From contig NW_022985455.1 of assembly GCF_010093595.1 (NCBI RefSeq), forward strand, positions 142,596-206,595: a stretch of 64,000 nucleotides of DNA, in the 5' to 3' direction. The notes beneath the pieces are model-generated. The model saw only the letters and a list, made by a program, of their open reading frames with translations, ran no database searches and was not told the DNA's origin. This DNA comes from Mytilinidion resinicola (Eukaryota; Ascomycota; Dothideomycetes; Mytilinidiales; Mytilinidiaceae). This document shows, piece after piece, positions 55,801-64,000 of this stretch. The translations under genes and the position numbers were made by a program. Each line of letters starts with the position of its first letter. Position 1 is the stretch's first letter.

Positions 55801-57328
55801 TTTGGGATCCTTTACTCCACTGGCCAATTTTGACAATCTCTCCGTGGCTCATGTCTCCTGCGGCAATCAAGACGTCGGGGCTCATGAGAGAGAAACCGAC
55901 GTTTAAACTTGCAAAAGCAGAGTCCACTATACAGTTAAGTTGTCCGGCGCTCGTGACGACAACGAGAGAAGCGTTCGGGTGTACCACAGCATAGAGAACT
56001 GTTCCATCTTCTCTGACAAGGTATATGCTCTCATCTAGTTTGCCCTCCGGCTCCCAATTGCGGGCTGTCCGCGCCCAGTGCGTCAACAAAGGTTTGCGTC
56101 TTGAGCTACCAGAGTATCGTAATATCTTGGGCTCGGATTTATTTCCGTGCCGCCGAGGAGAGCCAGTTAAAACATCCCGATACAAAGATATAATGTGCTC
56201 ACCTACCAAAAGGAAGTCGGGAGACTGACGGAGAGGTATCAGGAAGAGAGGATGCGCATCTTCTGAGGATTGTCAGCAATGATAGAGTTTCGGCTGTGAA
56301 GGAACCGAGGAAAGGCTACGGGTTGTCACGCGAGCCTCATTCGGTCTGTCACTGAAATTGAGCGTAGAGAAGGGCTTACCGATATCTAGCGGATACTTGT
56401 CTAATCGAACAACAACTGAAGATTGTGGTCCGAGTATAGTCGAATTTGCATCCCACTCATAACAAGACATTTTTGTTCTCCCTCCAATGGAAAACAGGAC
56501 GAGAAGCACGACCCTGTCAACATCGCTCGCAGCCGGCGAAAGAAACTCCATCTTCAGAATAACGCCTTTGTCGACCTTAAATGCGCGTTCCTCTACTTTA
56601 GGCGTTGAAAAGGATGCCGCTTGGAGGTCGGTATCAGGGGCGCTGAGTATGTCCATTCTCCAGGCAGCCATACTTTTCGTAGTATAGATTAAGAAGAGTT
56701 CTTCGGAGGCGCCGATAGCGATGGCTCGAGATTTGGGATCGACAGCCAGATGCTTTCCAGGATTTTCCAAGAAGGAGACGAATGGCAAGGGGTTTGTGCT
56801 CTGGATGAAAGTAACACAGCCAGCCGCACCCTGGCGGGCATACAGGAAGACAACCCTCTGAGATTCTAGCGTCAGCACAAGGACCTGTGGTGGAATGACA
56901 TCGGAGGGCTCCTCTTTCAGGCCGCCATTCGCTTCTCTCTTGAGCTGACTATTGAATGCGGGCTTCCTTGGCTCTCCAAAACATCTGGCGGCCCTAATGC
57001 GAGAGTCGAAGTCGGTCTTGGAAGCAATGTGGCGAAGATGGCCATCAGAACCTATCTCCTTGATATGAAGAAAGTCCTCGCCAATGAAAACGACGTCGTT
57101 GAAGTATTTATGGCGAATTCTCGCAGGAATAATCCAATTGATTATGGGACTCCGTAGGATAGTCCGAGAAAGAAGGCCGAGAGTGGGCGTGGGCTCTGGT
57201 GGTTTTTGTTGCCTCGACTTGGCCGCTGCCTCTGTTTTCCGGCGATCATTCTCCAAGATTTCATCGAGGTTAACATGTCGGGTTTCCCACTGCCCGTTGA
57301 CAAAGACGTTCGTCGCAACTGAAGCCAT
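52835..57328 (-). CDS. MMS1_N / CPSF-A-like beta-propeller protein, 1,424 aa
   Basis: Four exons: 57328-56380, 56262-54829, 54778-53872 and 53819-52835, phases 1, 1 and 2, so the four large open frames are one gene. The translation start at 57328 (MASVATNVFVNGQWETRH) is the first ATG in frame. The protein has long stretches of short hydrophobic strands typical of WD-like propellers (for example LYAVVHPNASLVVVTSAGQL; FLVSHPWQTRLYHLSIESME; VFAIANYDERHMIYTCGTTA) and fits the MMS1 N-terminal / CPSF A subunit superfamily (Mms1, DDB1, Rse1). Members are scaffolds in cullin-4-type ligases, splicing or mRNA cleavage. Which role this one has is not clear; it looks most like the lone fungal MMS1_N proteins. 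Confidence 0.82.
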
Positions 57329-58710
57329 TGCCAAGACAACAACGGCCAAGGAACGAGCGATCAAGGGCTTGGCTGGGTTGATTGGAGTCGGCTGCTTCTG
57401 TGACTTCGGACTGTCTCTGGACGGATGTCAAAGCAAGAATTCGAATTGAGAGACAGTACAGCGTGGCGAAGGAGGACGCGCTCCACGGGCCGTGTGCTGA
57501 TTGGTCCAATATCTTGCAGCGTAGCTGTCAGATGATTAATGCGGAGGGACGCAACGTGACGGCAGGTCACTGCAGAATGCTAGAAATGGAGAAGACGCAC
57601 TGCCTGGAGAATTGTGTGTGCTGATTGTGGGCGCCGCAACATGGTGGTCGGGCTGCACATTCGACTTTCGCGCCGCGGTAATGGGCCCGATGAATAGCGC
57701 ATAGGAGGGTCAGCAGCGACGGGTAGAGCTCAAGGAGGGCCCTGTGAGGTCAGCGGGGCGGGCCGCGTCGACATTGAGATGCAGACATGCAACTCTCTCA
57801 AACGGTGAGGGCGTGCAGCAAACAAATCACAGGATGGCGTGCGGCAGAAGGCAGAAGGATGGCGCCGGCCGGTGATATCTGCACGGGAGAGAGCAGTGCA
57901 ACAGGGTAGGCTGATTCAATCGAGGGTCTGGACAGCTTGTTTGCTTCAGGATTTCTAGGAAGAGTGTCTAGGAATGTCGATATGGAGGTCGGGAAGCAGG
58001 CCACGGGGGTGGAGACTATCTGCACGGCGACGGCGAGAGTAACATGACAGAGGACTGCTGCGTTTGCTCATGCCTGCTACGTTTGCTCATGCCTGCTGCC
58101 TTTGCTCATGCCTGCTGCCTTTGCTCGTGCAAGGAAGGCTGAAGGCGGTTGGGCACCCATGCAGCACAGCACCGAGATGAACTATTGCGAACTGTCCCGC
58201 CATCCATCTGTGTCAGTGCCTGGCCGCCTTGGTGGCGAGAACAGCAACGACAGCGAGCACAAGACGCACAAGGCCCTGGCACGTGGAACCGGGAGAGGAC
58301 GCTGTGTAGCACTCCTGAATCACTTTCCTTGATTGCTCATATTCACTCGATCTGCTGCGTTGGCGTCGTCCGGAGAGCCAGAGGCAATACTGGCAATATA
58401 TCGATACATAAAGGGCATCCGATGAATGAGGGTACTGAAAACTTGCGAAAGTGGCATATGATCTTCGATGACCTCCCCTATGTAACAGCTGTATACGGGT
58501 CAGATGCTGCCGGGTCTTGCATGGGCTCTCCCTGGTTGATAGAGGGGAGCATCCCGGTGCGCGTGTTACACGTCGACTCCGTCGCAAGCGAATCCATCAC
58601 CTTGACAACAGCCAAATGATACTCACAGTTCCTTGGTCCCGCGACACTGGGATCCCGCTTGGACATGCTCGCTGCATGCCCGCATCTCCGTCCGTGACGG
58701 AGTAGCCGCC
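57329..58710. promoter_or_regulatory. 1.4-kb divergent region, MMS1-like / TBC gene
   Basis: Both flanking genes point outwards. The region is rich in short direct repeats (see 58062) and has overlapping non-coding frames only. Confidence 0.4.
58062..58132 (+). repeat. 19-bp tandem repeat, 3.8 units
   Basis: Units GTTTGCTCATGCCTGCTAC, GTTTGCTCATGCCTGCTGC, CTTTGCTCATGCCTGCTGC and a partial CTTTGCTCGTGC. It lies about 600 bp upstream of the TBC gene. Confidence 0.8.
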
Positions 58711-60150
58711 ATGTCTGCCTCTCAAAGCTCCCTCTCCGATCTCGACCATAAGGGCCGCGGTCCTGGTGAAGAGAAGCCCTCCGCCGCTCCCACGATTGAA
58801 GTCCCCTCGCTCCCTCTCCCAGACTCGCGTCCCTTGTCACCCGCTGCGGCAGAGAAGATAGCGCAGATCGCAGATGCATGCACAAACGAAGACTTGCGCG
58901 CCCTCATCGACCTCGCAACTACCAAAGATGGTCTGGTGGAGGATAGCTTGCGCCGCACAGCTTGTAGACACCCTGTACCGGTTCCAGGAACCATATACTG
59001 ACCGTCTCGCAGGGCCTCTTCTTCTAGGATCAAACAATAGTTCTTTGGATGATCAAGTACCATGGACCTCGCTACCACCGCATCGTGACGAAGACCAGGT
59101 CAAACTTGACGTTAACCGATCATTCGTCTACTACCCAAACAGTACGCCTGGCGCTTACAGTCTTATATCTTCTCCACTTATAGAACATTTCTACAGACGA
59201 ATCCGACAAGCAGCTAGACAAGCGGAAGCGGGAGCTGTCCAATGTCATCACCGAGGTGCTTCGGCGGCACCCGATTCTGTGCTACTTCCAAGGCTATCAC
59301 GACATTGTCCAGGTCATACTTCTTGTCTTGGGCGCAAAGCATAGCCCTGCGGCCGTGACTCGCCTGTCACTTCTTCGTATACGGGATTTCATGCTCCCGT
59401 CCCTTGACGCTGCAATTTCACACCTCCACCTTCTCCACCCAATTCTGGACACTGTGGACCCGGCGTTGCGGGAGCATCTCTCACATACTCAGCCCTTCTT
59501 CGCGTTGGCAGCCACTTTGACGCTCTATGCCCATGACATCCAGGAGTACGGCGACATTGCCAGACTGTTTGATTTCTTTTTGGCCAGAGAGGCTGTCATA
59601 CCTGTGTACTTCTTCGCAGTGGTCAGTACCCTAAGATGGTCCTTATGAATATGCTACTAATTTGATGGCGCTTCAGGTAGTCCTTGCGCGCAAAGATGAG
59701 CTACTTGAGATCCCCCCCGACGAGCCCGAGATGCTCCACTCCATTCTTTGCAAACTACCAAAGCCCCTAGATCTCGAGTTGCTGATCTCGAATACCACAT
59801 CCCTCTTTGACCGCCACCCTCCCAAGTCCCTCTCCTACCGCGCCTGGAGCCGCGTGTCCTCCTACAGCGTTCTCAAAACCACACAAATTCCTTCGTCGGT
59901 AGCAAAACAAACACTAGAGGAAGGAAATACACTCTTCAGCAAGCAAGAAGTCGAGATGCGCCGGGCCAAGGCTATACAAAAGGCGGTGAACAATGTCAAA
60001 CGTCAAGCCTGGCTTTACAGGAGGCCTGCTGGTGCTTTTGGCTTGGCTGTTGCCGTTGGCCTTGTTGCATGGTGGTTAGGAAAGTCACCGATCACTGGTG
60101 CTGGCCGACTGAGCGAGTCGCTGCGGAAAATTATGGCGTTTTTCGTATGA
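58711..60150 (+). CDS. Gyp8/TBC1D20-like Rab GTPase-activating protein, 426 aa
   Basis: Four exons: 58711-58963, 59013-59141, 59197-59621 and 59677-60150, phases 1, 1 and 0. The TBC domain spans about 60-290: DSLRRTAWPLLLG, the arginine finger VKLDVNRSFVYYP, the glutamine finger CYFQGYHDIVQVIL, then DIQEYGDIARLFDFFLAREA. Near the C-terminus a single hydrophobic span (AGAFGLAVAVGLVAWWLGKS) would anchor it, probably in the ER membrane, as for TBC1D20/Gyp8, which act on Rab1/Ypt1-type GTPases in early secretion. Both catalytic fingers are present, so activity is likely. Length is typical. Confidence 0.92.
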
Positions 60151-60739
60151 ACCACTGGAATCACAATCGGCTCCCTTTAGAAACATGAATCGGGATTTAG
60201 CAAGGTAGTAGTATCGAGTGCATTTATTTGGCGTAAGGCTATAGGATAAGGGGGAACACATGAACTACATTGGCAATTCACTAATTATGGAGTGAAGGTA
60301 GAGAAAAGCGCGTATGAAATTCCATCGACAGGAAGGTAGAGATACATTATAAGCCTTCCACCTCTCTTAGAAGAACCTGGTACCTCTCTGTCACCCTGCT
60401 ATGGCGCAGAAATATTAGTCTCTGCTTGCCTTTAGTCTCCTCCTAAAGATGCTTTAGCACATTTCTGTAATCTAGATAATATAGTCCACTAGGAAGAGCG
60501 TGCTATATAGCAATGCCTAGAGATCTATTTAAATGTCTTAAGGCATCTTAAGAAGTGATAAGAAGGTGCTCTAAGACATGTTTTATTAGAAGACGCCAGT
60601 GTAAATTATTTCCTTCTTAGGTTAGCGCGGTTGCAACCTAGACCTTAAAGCCTCCTCGCTTCACCTATTCTATTGTTTCTCTTCTTACTTCAAAATCTTT
60701 ACGTCCTTTCTGTCCATGTGTTGCCATAGATGAAGAGAT
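60151..60739. other. AT-richer intergenic region
   Basis: About 590 bp. Recurrent words such as AAGATGCTTTAGCAC and GGCATCTTAAGAAG and AGGTGCTCTAAGACATG suggest decayed short repeats, but no clear unit. Confidence 0.4.
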
Positions 60740-61590
60740 ATGAGCTTCTTCACGAGCGTGAAGTTTACAAGAACAGCCGTGCGTCGGAGAGCGCAGACAG
60801 TGAAACGCTCGACTTCCACTCTCTTGTCTAGCACCCCAACGACAAGGACCAAGCCAACATCAGCCCGCAAACAGCAACCCCGCCATGGCATAAACTTCGG
60901 CAACCCGGTGTACTCGGACTCTGCAAAGGGGAGCTGGCATTGGAAAACCTGGCTAAGAATGTCTAAATCCGCCGTCAAGCTAGGAGTCTTTCGCAAGTCG
61001 CAGATGGACAGCATGGAGCTCATCCCGAAGGATCTATGTTCCGATGTATACGACGAAGTGGTATGCTTGCTTCCTATGCTCTTTCCCCCGTCACATATGG
61101 CTAATTAGCTCTTAAAAGCATCAACTCTATGACATACTGGGTGAAATCTGTGCCGAGTATGCAAAGCCAAGTGCCATTGCTGTAGGCGAAAACTAGGAAG
61201 TATTCTTTGACATTCCAAAGATCACTCAAGAGGCCGTAGAAGCTTTCAGGACCACGTTAGAGACACCCGACATATCCACATCGTTTGAATAATTACTCAC
61301 TCCTATTCCAGAGCTCAGCACAAATGAGCGCGCCCCTCAAAGCTGTTGAACAACACCCGTCCAACTCGTCCTTCCAGCTCAACAGAGTTTCCAATGACTC
61401 TTCCACTGTCTTACTGCCTACTCCTGCACAGACCCCAGCACCCAACAATAATTACATTCGAATCAAAGAAGAGCACAATGCCTACGAGTATCTAAAATAC
61501 GACACAGACGTGCCGGAAGAGCGTTTAGTCACAAAACCATCTACGCTGCAGAAAACGTCCCCGAAAGGTATTGAGAAGCGTACTGCGTAA
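60740..61590 (+). pseudogene. Broken tandem paralogue of the 62204 gene
   Basis: The first part (60740-61064) reads MSFFTSVKFTRTAVRRRAQT and then SWHWKTWLRMSKSAVKLGVF, RKSQMDSMELI. An intron (GTATGC..TTAAAAG, 61065-61119) leads to HQLYDILGEICAEYAKPSAI, then TAG at 61194-61196, then EVFFDIPKITQEAVEAF and a stop at 61290. A further frame (to 61590) reads KYDTDVPEERLVTKPSTLQK. The segment SKSAVKLGVFRKSQMDSMEL parallels SDEALRLGTVREDEMNEYGW, and DTDVPEERLV parallels DTDVPEEELV, in the next gene. This suggests an old tandem duplicate that lost function. Confidence 0.45.
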
Positions 61591-62203
61591 AAGACGAAGA
61601 TCAAGAGGGGATTCCAGACCAGGTCAAAGAATCGCTGAGCGCATTCGGGCATCCTACAGTTTCGATTCTCGCCAACCTCACCGCAACTAAGATTTTGTAA
61701 CACGGTCATTCGATAAACGCCAAATGCATGACCTATGAGTGTCAACGGCTCGGTTTTCTGGTGTGGAGGGTTTCTGCAGGACCAAAGTCGATGCCTAGAA
61801 TCTGTGACGGATACGACTTTAGTGTCAAGGTCTCTTTTCACTAGCTTTCACTCGTCAGTTGTTGGCGACCCCTAAATCCTTTTCTGAACAGTTCCGTCCT
61901 CGACATCGTCGTCGCCTCAAAGAGTGAAGTCCTCAATTCTCAGATTCCCGTGATTTAAGCTGCTTATCAACTCTCTGCACCGAGAAATGTACAACGTCTC
62001 TATTTCACTTGGCTTCATCCGCTACATGGGTCCTCACTTGCCACCTCTGCCCACTAATCACGAGCCCGATATCCCTTTCACCTATTCCACTTCACTAGAC
62101 ACGAGGCGAGACAAGATAAGCATGGCGTTAAGACTTGCGATATGATTTCTTACCTTCACTTCCGTCACCTTTACACTCAACTACAAGTTCGGACATCGTC
62201 AAG
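61591..62203. other. Intergenic, upstream of the 62204 gene
   Basis: About 610 bp with no supported gene. Confidence 0.45.
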
Positions 62204-63305
62204 ATGGCGCGCCCAAGTAAAGGCGTGAAGGCGTCCACTCACGAAAAGCGCTCCAAGGACCTGCGCTCGACGCTCAGCAAGTCTAAGGTCGAGGCCCTCG
62301 CTCGGGCTTTGCCTAAGAAGAAGAAGATTCTGGGCGAAAGACCCCGCAATGGTGAAGCAAGCCACCAGAGTGTGGGCCGCGGCGTGGACCCAAGGGTGCC
62401 TCGAATTGGGTCTAAGCGGTCGGTTGTGGAGGACAACGTCCGAAAAATGTGGGACCACATCGTCTGGCAAAAGATCTCCGATGAGGCCTTGCGGCTGGGC
62501 ACTGTGAGAGAGGACGAGATGAACGAGTATGGTTGGATTCTGACGTCAAAAGTACCGCTCTTTCACGAGGAGGTAGCCAGCGTTTCGGTTCGTTTTCTCC
62601 ACAAGAGTCCATACAAATCAACTGACATAAGACAGAAGAAGCTGTTCACAATAACCGGTGGAAAACTTGCTGTAGTACCCGCTGCTATCGCAACAACGAC
62701 TGGTAGCCGACAATGTACCGTCGCGTTTCGCCTATCCCATGACATCAAGAAGGCTTTGGGAGAAGACCCGAGGCTGTAAGTACTGTACTTGTCACCAACT
62801 TGACGAATGTCACTAACTATTCACCAGCCAAGGAAACCTCTTCAAGATCTCTCAGCCCTTGAGTCTCGACCCGATTCCGGCTACATCTAAGCTCCGCTTC
62901 ACTCCGGCAACAAAGCACGACCCTAGCTTTGCAGATACCAAACCTGCCGCTAAGACTGAAATCGACACCAAAAGCACAAAGCCCGGAGCCCAGATCAAGG
63001 GCGAAGTCAAGGTCAAGCTTCAGGAAATCAATATGTCCGACTACGAGAATGATACCGACGTTCCAGAAGAGGAGCTGGTGAGTCCGCGCACCCAACGACG
63101 CAGCAATGGAAGCGGCAAGAAATATCGATATCGATACCCCAAAGACCTCCAAAATTTTATCGCAGAGGAAGAGACGGATGTCGAGTCGGACGGGAGCTAC
63201 AGAGACGAAAATAGCGGAGACAGCGACGATAGCCTCTCTGTGGACGAATCGACGGAGGGCGAAGAAGAGGAAGAGCCGCTTTCGGACGACGAGATGGATA
63301 TGTGA
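62204..63305 (+). CDS. Uncharacterised nuclear-type protein, basic N-terminus and acidic C-terminus, 349 aa
   Basis: Two exons, 62204-62775 and 62828-63305, phase 2, 52-bp intron (GTAAGT..CACCAG). The N-terminus is strongly basic with a likely nuclear signal (ARALPKKKKILGERPR). The middle (about 85-200) is probably folded (RKMWDHIVWQKISDEALRLG; KSPYKSTDIRQKKLFTI). The C-terminus is charged: DYENDTDVPEEELV, a basic GKKYRYRYPKDLQN, then an acidic run (STEGEEEEEPLSDDEMDM). No domain is recognised. The charged ends suggest a nucleic-acid or chromatin-associated protein, which is only an inference. A damaged relative lies directly upstream. Confidence 0.65.
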
Positions 63306-63912
63306 ACCGCATCCCCGTTTCACACGACGACCTTGTGAGGCTCATTTGAGATGATACTCGTTTGAGAAAGCTGGCATTGGGAACGTGTCAATGAGACGAA
63401 AAGCTCGCGATCTTAAGGTATGGTTATCGCTTCTCGGATCACAATCTCCGCCATTCGAAGGTAAGTTTTTTCTGAGGAGGGCCGTCGTCAATGATATTTG
63501 GTTAACCGCAGAGTCTAGCAGCGCAGCATGGGTTCTTTAGAGCATCATTGGCACTGTTAATGGTCTGTCCACTGGAGGACTTTCACCTATCAACTTTGGA
63601 CGATGTTGACTGCAGTTCGACATATTTGCTTCGCTATCGCAGTAGCATCGATACTCCACACCTCTGACTGATTTACATCTGAATGAGTTTTCAGCTATGT
63701 GCATATGGGCGTACGCATTGACAGGCATCTAACAAGCGCTTCCAGATATTTTTGGCTTTTTTCTTCTTACTCTGGACGGCGTTGGCTCTTTAGGGCGGGA
63801 CTAAGACCTGAGGCTTATTTTTCAACCATTCGAGAAGGGATGGGCTTATCAAAAATTCTTTCTATTCAATCACCTTCATTATTCGAATGAAAATACCAAA
63901 CTCTCACAAAGG
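63306..63912. other. Intergenic, no gene seen
   Basis: About 600 bp between the last gene and the repeat at the right edge. Short frames only. Confidence 0.45.
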
Positions 63913-64000
63913 GGGCCACTAATCGCACACCCCCTTTTCACTAATCGCACACCCCCTTCTCACTAATCGCACACCCCCTCCCCCCCTGTCGCTTCACCAC
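63913..64000. mobile_element. Left border of a second TIR element, cut by window end
   Basis: Three 22-bp units of CACTAATCGCACACCCCCTT fill 63917-63980 and are followed by CCCCCCTGTCGCTTCACCAC. The element at 35.6 kb has the same order: CACACCCCCTAATCACTCC.., ACACCCTCCCCTCTTGGCGC, TTCACCACC. The copy continues beyond the window. Confidence 0.65.

Noticed and set aside
1..64000. Secondary-metabolite cluster or bacterial-type defence system
   Set aside because: No polyketide synthase, NRPS, terpene or P450 cluster and no defence-island genes were seen; the genes are unrelated housekeeping and accessory functions.

Overview
This is a nuclear segment of a filamentous ascomycete (Pezizomycotina). 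The evidence is the many short introns of 41-150 bp with GTAAGT/GTATGT donors and CTAAC-type branch points, plus a gene set typical of moulds: a Gas1/Egh16-type appressorial protein, an ascomycete class II peroxidase, a TOK-type K+ channel and a Fig1-like protein. The style of the genes suggests Dothideomycetes, but the sequence alone does not fix the species. All exon models were read by eye from splice sites and frame continuity.

Left part (0-24.5 kb): a small secreted protein; a Nudix hydrolase and a membrane protein sharing a promoter; a ferric reductase; a GC- and CT-rich stretch without genes; a cluster of short inverted-repeat elements (8.4-8.9 kb and 15.5-15.8 kb); an acidic repeat-tailed protein; a hairpin element; a 36-bp minisatellite beside a tRNA-like sequence; an F-box protein; a class II peroxidase; a Gfd2/QIP-like exonuclease-fold protein that has lost its first catalytic acids; a Gfo/Idh/MocA oxidoreductase; a DUF1996-WSC secreted protein with a broken frame; and the divergent housekeeping pair V-ATPase subunit c and SNU13.

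Middle part (24.8-39 kb) is accessory in character. It holds a heavily decayed Argonaute gene, an adjacent Fig1-like gene with two lesions, a small protein ending in a C2H2 finger, a conserved fungal gene with two in-frame stops, a degenerate CTTAAG-rich repeat, and a 612-bp element with terminal inverted repeats whose interior is built from 12-bp GTACGTGAGCTC units. A related element starts at the right edge of the window. Several stops are what C-to-T change at CpA would give, as in repeat-induced point mutation. An intact Gas1-like gene closes this part.

Right part (39-63.3 kb) is mostly conserved genes: an oligopeptide transporter with an 11-nt exon, a two-pore outward K+ channel, mitochondrial ETF alpha, the SWI3/RSC8 chromatin remodelling subunit, a 1,424-residue MMS1/CPSF-A-like protein, and a Gyp8/TBC1D20-like Rab GAP. 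It ends with a tandem pair of related genes of unknown function whose upstream copy is broken.

The most notable theme is possible loss of RNA silencing: an Argonaute pseudogene lies about 7 kb from a QIP-like protein without a normal DEDD active site, in a region with transposon remnants. I found no gene cluster that clearly represents a wholly new system.
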